DNA of 64,000 bases from Thiotrichaceae bacterium (GTDB lineage: Bacteria; Pseudomonadota; Gammaproteobacteria; Eutrophobiales; Eutrophobiaceae). Position numbers and translations under genes: made by a program. Where the stretch lies: assembly GCA_012960105.1 (NCBI GenBank), contig DUBV01000014.1:87666-151665 (forward strand), read 5' to 3'. Positions 9,840-18,575 of this stretch are shown piece after piece. Under the pieces are notes generated by a model. It saw only the letters and a program-made list of their open reading frames with translations. It was not told the DNA's origin and did no database searches. Positions within the stretch are counted from its first letter, which is position 1; the number at the start of each line of letters is the position of its first letter.

Positions 9840-11420
9840 ATGTCTACATCATCTGAAAAACACAGCATCAGTGAACAATTAGCAACACATTATCAAGCGA
9901 TGCGAAATATTCACATGCGTGATTTATTCATGCATGACAAACAAAGAGGCAATATTTTTTCACGTCAATTTTCTGAACTTTATATTGATTATTCAAAAAA
10001 TCTTATTTCAACAGAAACACTAGATTTGCTTTTTAACTTTGCGAAAGCATCCTCTGTTGAAAACTCTATTAAAGCAATGTTTAACGGCGAGAAAATTAAT
10101 GTCACGGAGAATCGTGCCGTGCTACATACCGCCCTAAGAAGTCCAGTTGATAAAAATTTGAAGGTAGATGGTGTTGATATCATAAAGCAGGTTCATAGTG
10201 AACTTGAAAAAATAAAACAGTTTGTTGTAAAAGTACATGAGGGAAGTTTTAAAGGTTGGACAGGTAAAACAATTGATACCTTTGTCAATATTGGTATTGG
10301 TGGTTCTGATCTAGGTCCCAAAATGGTAGTTGATGCGTTAGCTGAATATCGCCATGCAAACACACGTTCTTTCTTTATTTCTAATGTCGATTACCAATCC
10401 ATAGCTAAGTTACAAAAAGAAATAAACCCAGAAACAACATTATTTATTATTTCTTCAAAATCATTTAGTACCCAAGAAACACTGATGAATGCAGACACAT
10501 TAAAAAAGTGGATGCAGAAATCTGGTTGTACAGATATAAACAAACATTTCATTGCTGTCTCTAATAACCTGCAAGCAACAAAAGAATTTGGCATTGATTC
10601 GGAAAATGTTTTCGAAATATGGGATTGGGTCGGTGGCCGTTTCTCACTATGGTCTGCCATAGGCTTACCTATTGCGCTAGCTATTGGATTTGATAATTTC
10701 AAAAGTCTACTTGCGGGAGCAAGAGAAATGGACGAACATTTTCTACGCACTCCAATGGAAGAAAATATTCCCGTCATTCTCGCTTTGATTGATTATTGGT
10801 ACAGTAATTACTTTGATGCTCATACCCAAACATTTGTACCATACGATGAATCACTTAAATTCTTTCCCGATTATTTATCTCAATTATTTATGGAAAGTAA
10901 TGGCAAATCATCTGACTTATCTGGATGTAAAATCGATTATAAAACAATGCCGATTATCTGGGGTTCTACGGGTGCAAATTCACAACATGCTTTTTTTCAG
11001 TTGTTACATCAGGGAACACAAATGGTACCTGTAGAATTTCTTGCCCCGTTATCTAAAAAAGGAGAATCGAAACATCATGCTTTATTATTAGCTAACTGTT
11101 TCGCTCAAGCTCAGGCCTTGATGCAGGGAGAAGATAATACAGACCTGCATAAGCATTTCCCCGGCAACAAACCCAGCACAACAATTTTGTATTCGGAGTT
11201 AAACCCTAAAACATTAGGTTCATTATTAGCCATGTACGAACACCGTACCTTTGTTCAGGGTTTGTTATGGCAGATAAATTCATTTGACCAATGGGGAGTG
11301 GAACTAGGTAAGAAACTAGTTGTGAGCATTCATGAAAACCTGATCTCTGATACGACAAATAAAGAAATGGATTCTTCAACAAAAAAATTGGTCGAACTCT
11401 ATAAAAAGGCGCGTCAATAA
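9840..11420 (+). CDS. pgi: glucose-6-phosphate isomerase
   Basis: Interconverts glucose-6-phosphate and fructose-6-phosphate. The 526-residue length is slightly shorter than the enterobacterial enzyme. Motifs include VNIGIGGSDLGPKMV, FISSKSFSTQETL-like phosphate binding, GGRFSLWSAIGLPIAL, WGSTGANSQHAFFQLLHQGT and the C-terminal signature NSFDQWGVELGKKL. Its end lies only 7 bases from the stop of the convergent kinase paralogue, with no terminator between them. Confidence 0.97.
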   Translation: MSTSSEKHSISEQLATHYQAMRNIHMRDLFMHDKQRGNIFSRQFSELYIDYSKNLISTETLDLLFNFAKASSVENSIKAMFNGEKINVTENRAVLHTALRSPVDKNLKVDGVDIIKQVHSELEKIKQFVVKVHEGSFKGWTGKTIDTFVNIGIGGSDLGPKMVVDALAEYRHANTRSFFISNVDYQSIAKLQKEINPETTLFIISSKSFSTQETLMNADTLKKWMQKSGCTDINKHFIAVSNNLQATKEFGIDSENVFEIWDWVGGRFSLWSAIGLPIALAIGFDNFKSLLAGAREMDEHFLRTPMEENIPVILALIDYWYSNYFDAHTQTFVPYDESLKFFPDYLSQLFMESNGKSSDLSGCKIDYKTMPIIWGSTGANSQHAFFQLLHQGTQMVPVEFLAPLSKKGESKHHALLLANCFAQAQALMQGEDNTDLHKHFPGNKPSTTILYSELNPKTLGSLLAMYEHRTFVQGLLWQINSFDQWGVELGKKLVVSIHENLISDTTNKEMDSSTKKLVELYKKARQ

Positions 11421-11427
11421 ATTAACA

Positions 11428-12729
11428 TCATTCCTGACTGGAAGCATACATCGCAGTTGTATCAGATAGACGCTTGACCAAGGTACGCATGAAGACTTTA
11501 CTAAAATGCAATTGACATTCAACTGACACCTGCTCAATTAAGGTTGCATTCACTTTCATCAAGCTAACATTATTCTTTGCAAGAATTGTTGCCGTTCGCT
11601 CTGATTTGCTTAAGTAAGCCATTTCACCAAAACAATCTCCCGTTTTCAAATTTCCGATAAGAGCGCCATCTTTATTAACATCTACTTCACCTGAAATAAT
11701 AATATAGAATGAATCGTCGATATCCCCTTCAACAATAATTTGATTTCCTGCTTCATATGTTTGCCAGATACAAGCATGAATGATTTCCCATATTTCTGAT
11801 TCGGGAAACTCACTGAAAAAACTTAAAGGCTGTACCGAATTAAATTTTTCCTGCACTTCAACATCTTGCTGCGGTTCCTCAAGGTAATCAAATGCCAGAC
11901 TCAAGTCTCCAGCAAAATTTAATCCCATCTTGTATCGTCGTTCAGGATCTTTTTGTAAGGCATGATGGATAATTTTCTCAAGAATCTCCGGAATATCAGT
12001 TCGGTATGTACTTAAGGGGGGATGCTTCTCATTAATAATCATATGTATCAAACGAGAAAAGCTGTCTGCGGCAAAGGGATGTTTGCCGGTTAATAATTCA
12101 TACATGACTATGCCTAGTGAAAACAAATCGGTTTGATTTGTAATAACATCTTCCTGCACCTGCTCTGGCGACATATACCGTGGCGAGCCAACAAAACCCA
12201 TAGGCATAGTACTGGTCGAATCAGCTGTCATTAAATGCGCAATACTAAAGTCGGCAATTTTAACATTCCGATCTTTTGTAATTAAAATATTTGTCGGTTT
12301 AATATCTCTGTGAACGACACCATTACGATGCGCATAATCCAGTGCTTTTGCGCATTTGAAAGTGATTTCAATAACTAATTCTAAAGGTAGTAAGTTCTTC
12401 GCGTGGCAATGCGTTTTCAGCGTATCGCCATTCTCAACCAATTCCATGATGATATAACAATGATCGCCTTCGTCAGTCTCATCAACACCAGCATCCAATA
12501 TCTCTACTATATTTGGATGTTTTAAGGTTCCAGCCGTGTGCGCTTCATTGAAGAACATTTTTCGATAGCGTTCTCCCGATTCACTATCATTTAAAGACTC
12601 GGACATAGCGACTTTCACAGCAACATCTCGATCCGCGAACGGATCATAACCCCGGTAGACTATGCCCATACTACCGCGGCCGAGTTGCTCTTTTATTTCG
12701 TATTTACCAAGTTTTTCTGGAATATTCAT
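11428..12729 (-). CDS. Ser/Thr protein kinase with C-terminal cyclic-nucleotide-binding domain (paralogue 2)
   Basis: A 433-residue kinase-cNMP protein, homologous over its whole length to the 7647-8939 gene. It has a proper glycine loop GRGSMGIVY, Lys39, HRDIKPTNI at about 140-148 and again DFS (160-162) in place of DFG. The cyclic-nucleotide domain carries VEGDIDDSFYIIISGEVDV and FGEMAYLSKSERTATI. The start codon lies 4 bases from a palindromic element (12734-12915), so its leader and promoter must come from or cross that repeat. Both paralogues read in the same direction and bracket the CBS gene and pgi, suggesting duplication. Confidence 0.9.
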   Translation of the reverse strand: MNIPEKLGKYEIKEQLGRGSMGIVYRGYDPFADRDVAVKVAMSESLNDSESGERYRKMFFNEAHTAGTLKHPNIVEILDAGVDETDEGDHCYIIMELVENGDTLKTHCHAKNLLPLELVIEITFKCAKALDYAHRNGVVHRDIKPTNILITKDRNVKIADFSIAHLMTADSTSTMPMGFVGSPRYMSPEQVQEDVITNQTDLFSLGIVMYELLTGKHPFAADSFSRLIHMIINEKHPPLSTYRTDIPEILEKIIHHALQKDPERRYKMGLNFAGDLSLAFDYLEEPQQDVEVQEKFNSVQPLSFFSEFPESEIWEIIHACIWQTYEAGNQIIVEGDIDDSFYIIISGEVDVNKDGALIGNLKTGDCFGEMAYLSKSERTATILAKNNVSLMKVNATLIEQVSVECQLHFSKVFMRTLVKRLSDTTAMYASSQE

Positions 12730-12733
12730 TTAC

Positions 12734-12915
12734 ATACCCATGGTACTTGAAAATGTAATGTTCAGAGTGTGTCTGCTTTTATTCAGGGCTAGGCGCGACG
12801 ATGCCGCATGGCCATTCCCTGCAAAGAGGAGCACCAACAGTAGGCGCTTTAGGCGACGCCATCTGGATAAAAACAGACGTGCTATGGATAGAGTGTTTCC
12901 AAGTATCATGGGTAT
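12734..12915. repeat. 182-bp imperfect palindromic element, MITE-like (element 1)
   Basis: The ends are inverted: ATACCCATGGTACTTG at 12734-12749 and, on the other strand, ATACCCATGATACTTG ending at 12915. The arms remain recognisably complementary for about 70 bases inward (GTCTGCTTTTATTCAG against GTCTGTTTTTATCCAG). The centre is more GC-rich than its surroundings. No coding capacity for a transposase is seen; an 87-codon plus-strand frame crossing it is an accident. No clear target duplication was found. The remaining stretch to 13119 holds no gene that I can see. Confidence 0.7.
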
Positions 12916-13119
12916 ATATTAAAATACATTATTTATAATGAGTTACATCGTATAATTAAAACATATTATTGGTGTTTTTTTGAGTCTTATCTGAAATTGA
13001 TAACAGAACATTTTCGACAACATTGTCACGTTTTCAAAAATCCGTATAGTTGCCCATAAATATATCAAACTAGTCCTTATTCGCTAAAACAAATAATTGA
13101 AGGGTTAAACAAGAACATT

Positions 13120-13878
13120 ATGAAGGCTATTATTCTTGCCGCAGGTGTAGGCAACCGATTAGGAAATTTATCGGAAAACAAACCTAAATCTTTACTGGAA
13201 TTTGACGGTAAAAGTTTATTAAAACGCCATATTGAAATACTAATGGCAAATCAGATTAATGAAATCACCATCATTACCGGTTTTCAGTCAGAGATGATTA
13301 TGAGCCATCTTGAAGGTTCAGAAGCTTCAATTACTTATATATATAATGAACGTTACACTGAAGGCAGCATTATCAGTTTAGGTTGCGCACAAGAAATACT
13401 TTTTAGTGAAGCTGAATTTATCGTTATGGATGCAGATGTACTATATGACCGGGAAATGATTCACCGTCTAGTCAATACAAAAATAAACAATTGCCTGTTA
13501 TTAGATAGAGATTTTGTCCCCGGCGATGAACCGGTTAAAATTTGCGTTGATAAAAACGGCAGTATTAATGAATTTAGAAAACAAATTTCGAAGGATCTCG
13601 AATATGAGATTCAGGGTGAATCGGTTGGTTTCTTTAAACTGAATAAACTGATTGGTGCCTCTTTACTAGGACGAATTAATGACTATCTATACAAAGGTGA
13701 GAACAATACACCTTATGAAGACGCAATACGTGATTTGTTATTAACCTATCCCGAACAATTTGGCTATGAAGATGTTACCGGCGTGCCCTGGATAGAAATC
13801 GATTTTCCTGAGGATATCGAACGCGCAAAACAGGATATACTGCCCAAATTATCTCCAATATCATCGCCGATTAATTAA
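13120..13878 (+). CDS. NTP:sugar/phosphonate nucleotidyltransferase (LicC/PntC-like cytidylyltransferase)
   Basis: A 252-residue stand-alone nucleotidyltransferase. The N-terminus has the pyrophosphorylase signature [20 protein letters not shown] with its catalytic Lys; [12 protein letters not shown] supplies the metal-binding Asp; the end [17 protein letters not shown] is typical of phosphocholine or phosphonate cytidylyltransferases. It lies 23 bases upstream of the PEP mutase fusion, so transfer of CMP to 2-aminoethylphosphonate is the likely job. A sugar-nucleotide role remains possible. No strong ribosome site is seen. Confidence 0.8.
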   Translation: MKAIILAAGVGNRLGNLSENKPKSLLEFDGKSLLKRHIEILMANQINEITIITGFQSEMIMSHLEGSEASITYIYNERYTEGSIISLGCAQEILFSEAEFIVMDADVLYDREMIHRLVNTKINNCLLLDRDFVPGDEPVKICVDKNGSINEFRKQISKDLEYEIQGESVGFFKLNKLIGASLLGRINDYLYKGENNTPYEDAIRDLLLTYPEQFGYEDVTGVPWIEIDFPEDIERAKQDILPKLSPISSPIN

Positions 13879-13901
13879 ATCAAAGAGTATATAAAAAACG
13901 A

Positions 13902-15539
13902 ATGGCCAAAATTAGCCCTAAAAAAATAAGCAAATGTAAACAATTACGTTCCCTACTTGAATCAGGCGAACTTGAATTCATACTCGAAGCACATAATGGA
14001 GTCTCTGCGAGCATAGTCGAAAGAGCAGGCTTTAAAGGAATATGGGGAAGCGGTCTTGCCCTGTCTGCACAATTCGGTGTTAGAGATAGTAATGAAGCAA
14101 GCTGGACACAAGTTGTCGACATGCTTGAATTCATGTCTGACGCAACATCAATTCCCATCTTACTTGATGGTGATACTGGTTATGGCAATTTCAATAATAT
14201 GCGTCGACTCGTTAAAAAACTCGAGCAACGTGATATTGCTGGTGTTTGTATTGAAGATAAACAGTTTCCAAAAACAAATAGTTTTATTGATGGCAACAAA
14301 CAACCCATAGCTGAAATTGATGAGTTCTGCGGAAAAATCAAAGCCGGTAAAGACAGTCAAACTGATGATGACTTTACTATTATCGCCAGAATAGAAGCAC
14401 TCATTGCTGGTTGGGGGATGGATGAAGCACTTAAAAGAGCGGAGGCTTATCATCAAGCTGGCGCTGATGGCATATTAATCCACAGTAAATTATCAAGACC
14501 AGATGAAATTCTCACCTTTGCAAAAGAATGGGCAGGACGTTCACCACTGGTTATTGTTCCGACAAAATATTACAGCACACCCACTGAGGCTTTTCGCAAA
14601 GCCGGTATCGATCTGGTTATTTGGGCCAATCACATGGTTCGTTCATCGATTGCATCTATGGAAAAAATTAGTCAGGAAATTTTAGAATCTGAATCAATAG
14701 TCGATGTAGAAGATAGAATTGCAACGGTAGATCATATTTTCAATCTACAAGGTGCAGCAGAATTAAGTCAAGCGCAAGAGCGCTACCTTAGTCAACAATC
14801 CGACATTCATGCAATTATATTAGCAGCGAGTCGCGGTAGTGAATTACATGAATTAACCCACGACAAACCCAAAGCCATGATCAGTATTGGTGGTAAAACT
14901 TTATTAGGTCGATTGATGGAAGGTTTAAAAAAAGCCGGCATTAATAAATCGACCGTGATTGCAGGTTATCAGGCTGATTCAATTAATTTAGCTGGTATAG
15001 AGAAACGCATTAATAAAGACTTTGAAACGGCTAGTGAATTAAGCTCATTAATTTGTGCACAAAATGATTTTAATGACGATATGGTCGTTGTTTATGGAGA
15101 CTTATTGTTTCGCGAATACATACTTCGGGATTTGCTCGAAACCAAAGGTGAGATAGTTGTTGTCGTTGATTCAGCGTTGGACAATCCAAATATATCCGGC
15201 TCACCTGATTATGCTTATTGTAGTCAAGATGATGATCGCTCACCATTTATGCAAGATGTAACTCTGACACAAGTATCGTCATCAGTAAATGAGTCTAACA
15301 AAAAACCATCCGGATACTGGATTGGGATGATGCGCGTGAGAAAACAAGGTCGCGAATGGATTGAATCTACACTTGATGAATTAAAGTCAGAATCGAATTT
15401 TAATGAACTAACATTACCTGATTTATTGAATCATCTAATTCAACAAGGGAAACCTGTCAATGTTCATTACATCGATGGCCATTGGCTTGATGTAAACTCA
15501 TTAGACGATATTAATCGTGCCGGTAATTTTACAAATTAA
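13902..15539 (+). CDS. pepM: phosphoenolpyruvate phosphomutase fused to a nucleotidyltransferase
   Basis: Makes the carbon-phosphorus bond: PEP to phosphonopyruvate. The PepM domain spans about 1-295 and holds the diagnostic [10 protein letters not shown] loop (EDKx5NS), which separates true mutases from isocitrate-lyase relatives, plus [11 protein letters not shown]. From about 300 to 545 follows a second nucleotidyltransferase domain ([21 protein letters not shown], then [17 protein letters not shown]). Its signature has AASRGSEL where active enzymes usually have AAGxGxRL, so its activity is uncertain. The fusion with a separate nucleotidyltransferase upstream is notable. Downstream are the decarboxylase and transaminase of the AEP pathway. 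Confidence 0.95.
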   Translation: MAKISPKKISKCKQLRSLLESGELEFILEAHNGVSASIVERAGFKGIWGSGLALSAQFGVRDSNEASWTQVVDMLEFMSDATSIPILLDGDTGYGNFNNMRRLVKKLEQRDIAGVCIEDKQFPKTNSFIDGNKQPIAEIDEFCGKIKAGKDSQTDDDFTIIARIEALIAGWGMDEALKRAEAYHQAGADGILIHSKLSRPDEILTFAKEWAGRSPLVIVPTKYYSTPTEAFRKAGIDLVIWANHMVRSSIASMEKISQEILESESIVDVEDRIATVDHIFNLQGAAELSQAQERYLSQQSDIHAIILAASRGSELHELTHDKPKAMISIGGKTLLGRLMEGLKKAGINKSTVIAGYQADSINLAGIEKRINKDFETASELSSLICAQNDFNDDMVVVYGDLLFREYILRDLLETKGEIVVVVDSALDNPNISGSPDYAYCSQDDDRSPFMQDVTLTQVSSSVNESNKKPSGYWIGMMRVRKQGREWIESTLDELKSESNFNELTLPDLLNHLIQQGKPVNVHYIDGHWLDVNSLDDINRAGNFTN

Positions 15540-15583
15540 GCGCGCAATAAACTAACCCACAGCAAGCTGATGGGGTATTGGTC

Positions 15584-15740
15584 GTCACTCCCGCGAACGA
15601 CTGCAAGGATGCAGGAGGTAGAACGAATTATAGTCACATGGATGTGACGTAGTAGAGCAGTGCAGGAGCAACTGCCGAGGAGACAGAGTCGAGGCGGGAG
15701 TCTAGTCAAACTACTGGATTACCACCTTCGCCGGAATGAC
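15584..15740. repeat. intergenic mosaic repeat inside the phosphonate cluster
   Basis: The 254-base gap between pepM and the decarboxylase holds a GC-richer block. Its left edge reads GTCACTCCCGCGAACG and its right edge, inverted, GTCATTCCGGCGAAGG, close to the widespread GTCATTCCCGCGAA intergenic repeats. Inside are a perfect hairpin (GTCACAT, GG, ATGTGAC at 15633-15648) and repeated GCAGGAG motifs. A half-copy reading GTCATTCCCATGCAGATGG with AATCCAG occurs after phnW near 18050-18080. It probably represents a mobile repeat family, but copies elsewhere cannot be counted here. Confidence 0.55.
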
Positions 15741-15793
15741 AATACGCTGCAAACAGCAGAGAATTAAACCCTAGATATTATAGAGAGAATATT

Positions 15794-16948
15794 TTGATAG
15801 AAGCAAAAGAATTTGTCGAAGCTGCGCGTGAACTTGGTTTCAGTCGATATACCGGTGTTCCCTGCTCATTTTTAACACCGTTTATTAATTACGTTATAAA
15901 TGACGACACCTTGGAATATGTATCGTCTGCCAATGAAGGTGATGCTCTGGCAACGGCTGCCGGCTCAGCTATGGGAGGTCAACGTTCTGTCGTCATGATG
16001 CAAAATTCGGGGTTAGGTAATGCCGTTAGTCCAATAACATCACTTTCTTATGTGTTTCGCATTCCAAATTTAATCATCTCTACACATCGCGGGCAACCTG
16101 GTGTTAAAGATGAACCGCAACATGAGCTCATGGGACAAATTACCAAAGAGTTGTTTGATCTGATGCAAGTACCTTGGGAAATTTTTCCAAAAACAAAAGA
16201 AGAAATTGCTCCAGCATTAAAACGTGCTGATGAATACATGAAAAAGGAACAACGTCCTTATGCGTTCATCATGGAAAAAGGCACCGTTGCAACTAAAGCT
16301 CTGAATAAAAATCCAGTAAAAGATATATCAGAAAGAAAAAAAGAATATCGCTCGTCACATAATCCAGATGCAACTCGCATAGATCGTAATACCGCATTCC
16401 GCCGTATTATTGACCACACACCTGAAGACAAAACTTTATTAGTCGCAACAACCGGTTTCAGTGGTCGCGAATTATTTGCTATTGATGATCGACAAAACCA
16501 TATCTATATGGTCGGTTCAATGGGCTGCGCATCTTCATGGGGCTTAGGTCTTGCCTTAGCCAGACCTGATTTAAAAATAGTTGTTATAGATGGTGATGGT
16601 GCCGGACTCATGCGCATGGGTAATTTTGCAACCATAGGTAGTTACGCTGGAAATAATTTAATTCATATTTTATTAGATAATGAAGTACATGATTCTACAG
16701 GTTCACAAGCTACCGTTACCGGCAATATTGATTTTGCCAAGATTGCTGAAGCCAGTGGCTACAGCGTTTCTTTAACAGGAAATGAAATAGAACTGATAGA
16801 TGAATTATTTTCATTAGACGGACATGATGGTCCAGTATTCGGCCACTTAAAAATTCGTTCCGGTACAATAGATAATCTACCAAGACCAGACGTAACACCA
16901 AACGAAGTGTTAACTCGAATGATGAAACATATAGGCAGTAATTTTTAA
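15794..16948 (+). CDS. ppd: phosphonopyruvate decarboxylase
   Basis: TPP-dependent decarboxylase converting phosphonopyruvate to phosphonoacetaldehyde, the step that pulls the unfavourable mutase reaction forward. It has 384 residues. The N-terminal half carries TGVPCSFLTPFI and the conserved ANEGDALATAAG with the TPP-activating Glu. The C-terminal half has the TPP/Mg motif starting VIDGDGAGLMRMGN and the HDSTGSQ segment typical of this family. The chosen start is TTG, preceded by GAGAGAAT; no ATG start fits. It is followed after 2 bases by the transaminase gene, so they are translationally linked. Confidence 0.94.
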   Translation: MIEAKEFVEAARELGFSRYTGVPCSFLTPFINYVINDDTLEYVSSANEGDALATAAGSAMGGQRSVVMMQNSGLGNAVSPITSLSYVFRIPNLIISTHRGQPGVKDEPQHELMGQITKELFDLMQVPWEIFPKTKEEIAPALKRADEYMKKEQRPYAFIMEKGTVATKALNKNPVKDISERKKEYRSSHNPDATRIDRNTAFRRIIDHTPEDKTLLVATTGFSGRELFAIDDRQNHIYMVGSMGCASSWGLGLALARPDLKIVVIDGDGAGLMRMGNFATIGSYAGNNLIHILLDNEVHDSTGSQATVTGNIDFAKIAEASGYSVSLTGNEIELIDELFSLDGHDGPVFGHLKIRSGTIDNLPRPDVTPNEVLTRMMKHIGSNF

Positions 16949-16950
16949 TT

Positions 16951-18036
16951 ATGGTAATACTACTTAACCCCGGCCCCGTCGTTCTAAGTGAACGTGTAAG
17001 AAAAGCACTCGGTAAACCAGACCTCTGTCATCGCGAACAAGAATTTATTGATTTACAAAATAAAATCAAAACTGATCTTTTAGATGTGTACCAACTTCCT
17101 GCCGATAAATGGGCAAGTATCGTATTCACTGGCTCAGGTACATCGGCGATGGAAGCAATGATGACCAGCCTAATTCCATCACATGGCAAAGTATTAATTA
17201 TAGAGAATGGTATTTATGGCGAACGCTTAACCAAGATTGCAAACATGCACAACATCGAACATGTCGTACTACATCACGAATGGGGAGAAGAAATCGATCT
17301 GGAAAAACTCGAAGGTGAGTTACGTTATCATGAAGAATTATCACACGTAGCCGTTGTTCATCACGAAACAACTACCGGTAGATTAAATAATATCGATGTA
17401 ATATCAGAACTCTGTAAAAAATATAGAAATGTCCCTATCCTACTCGATGGTGTCAGCAGCTTTGCAGCCGAAGAAATAAAATTCGAAGAATGGAATATCG
17501 CCGCTTGCGCTGCAACCGCAAACAAATGTTGCCACGCCGTACCCGGCACCTCATTTGTTATTGCCAATAGAGAAGCTATGCAACAAATGTCCGCAACACC
17601 TGCAAGAACACTCTATCTTGATTTAGTTACGTATCTAAACGCACAAGACAACAACGGCACACCGTTCACCCAATCAGTACAAACATTCTATGCACTAGCA
17701 GAAGCATTAGACGAACTAAAAGACAAGGGTGGTTGGGAAAAACGCCAACAACAATATTGGAAGTTAATGGATATTGTTCGTAATGGTTTGGATAAATTAA
17801 ATATCAAAGCTTACTTCGACAAAGAAGATTGTTCTTGTGTGTTAAACGCATTCCAATTACCTGAAGGCGTAAACTATCAAGAACTACACGACAAACTAAA
17901 AGCAGTTGGCTTTGTTATTTATGCAGGACAAGGTGGCTTTGAAAAATCACTATTTAGAATTTCTTGCATGGGAGAAATTAGTGAAAGTGATATGGAAAGG
18001 TTTACTGATGAAATGGGAAAGATAATTAATTCTTAA
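16951..18036 (+). CDS. phnW: 2-aminoethylphosphonate:pyruvate transaminase
   Basis: PLP enzyme of fold type I that interconverts phosphonoacetaldehyde and 2-aminoethylphosphonate (AEP). It has 361 residues with ILLNPGPVVLSERVRKAL at the start, DLCHREQEF, and VVHHETTTGRLNNID. The probable PLP lysine is in ATANKCCHAVPGTSF. In a degradation setting this enzyme runs the other way with PhnX, but no phnX is visible and PEP mutase is present, so here it should make AEP. Last gene of the visible cluster. Confidence 0.94.
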   Translation: MVILLNPGPVVLSERVRKALGKPDLCHREQEFIDLQNKIKTDLLDVYQLPADKWASIVFTGSGTSAMEAMMTSLIPSHGKVLIIENGIYGERLTKIANMHNIEHVVLHHEWGEEIDLEKLEGELRYHEELSHVAVVHHETTTGRLNNIDVISELCKKYRNVPILLDGVSSFAAEEIKFEEWNIAACAATANKCCHAVPGTSFVIANREAMQQMSATPARTLYLDLVTYLNAQDNNGTPFTQSVQTFYALAEALDELKDKGGWEKRQQQYWKLMDIVRNGLDKLNIKAYFDKEDCSCVLNAFQLPEGVNYQELHDKLKAVGFVIYAGQGGFEKSLFRISCMGEISESDMERFTDEMGKIINS

Positions 18037-18184
18037 TCCTCAGCTTCGTCATTCCCATGCAGATGGAAATCCAGTCAATCAATAACTTCATTCATTCTTT
18101 TTAACTTTAAATTTCGTCTGAAGACGAAACGATAGCCTAAAAAGAAATTAAAAGATAAATAAAACCGTTGATAAAAAGAAAGTA

Positions 18185-18397
18185 TTACGCTGCTACATCA
18201 ATAAATTCAATTCTAGAAGAAGCCTTAGAAATAGGCTGCCCATCTTCTTTTAAACCTTCAATATGAAACTCAATTGCTTCATGAATTAATTTAACAACTT
18301 CTTCTCTAGTTTCAGCAGTAGCAATACACCCAGGTAAATCGGGTGCGTAAGCTCCGAAACTAGTATCACCTTGTTCAATTACAACAGCATATTTCAT
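18185..18397 (-). CDS. hicB: HicB-family antitoxin
   Basis: A 70-residue protein starting MKYAVVIEQGDTSFGAYAPD, with LPGCIATAETREEVVKLIHE; this is the HicB RNase-H-like fold. I chose the ATG at 18397 rather than an in-frame codon at 18442 because family members begin with this strand and the upstream residues overlap the toxin remnant. No C-terminal DNA-binding domain is present, so it is the short HicB form. The upstream hicA is broken, leaving this as an orphan antitoxin or a relic. Confidence 0.85.
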   Translation of the reverse strand: MKYAVVIEQGDTSFGAYAPDLPGCIATAETREEVVKLIHEAIEFHIEGLKEDGQPISKASSRIEFIDVAA

Positions 18398-18409
18398 TAT
18401 AACTACTTC

Positions 18410-18575
18410 AGTTCTTGAATCCCTATTGTTTAAGTATGGCATTTAATGTGCCGGGTGGCACGTCAACACTACTTTTCCAACAATCGTAACTGTGCCAGAT
18501 TTATTAGGATGCTTGAATTGACGATGACTTTCATAAATACGGGGTTCTCCTTAACCCTATATCAAAAAACTTTAA
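18410..18575 (-). pseudogene. hicA: hicA toxin remnant
   Basis: Upstream of hicB, one frame reads YESHRQFKHPNKSGTVTI, the RNA-binding HicA/YcfA core including its His. The next frame continues PPGTLNAILKQ, the normal HicA C-terminus, then meets TAG at 18423-18425. At least one single-base loss (near GTTGGAAAAGTAG) separates the two pieces, and the N-terminal third is not recognisable before the end of dxs. The toxin should be inactive. Confidence 0.7.

Noticed and set aside
12662..12922. 87-codon plus-strand frame across the kinase start and element 1
   Set aside because: It is antisense to the kinase start and runs through a palindromic repeat; composition is not protein-like and no ribosome site is present.
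18112..18129. TTTCGTCTGAAGACGAAA palindrome after phnW
   Set aside because: The loop is only 2 bases and no T run follows, so it is not a standard terminator; a binding site cannot be supported from one copy.
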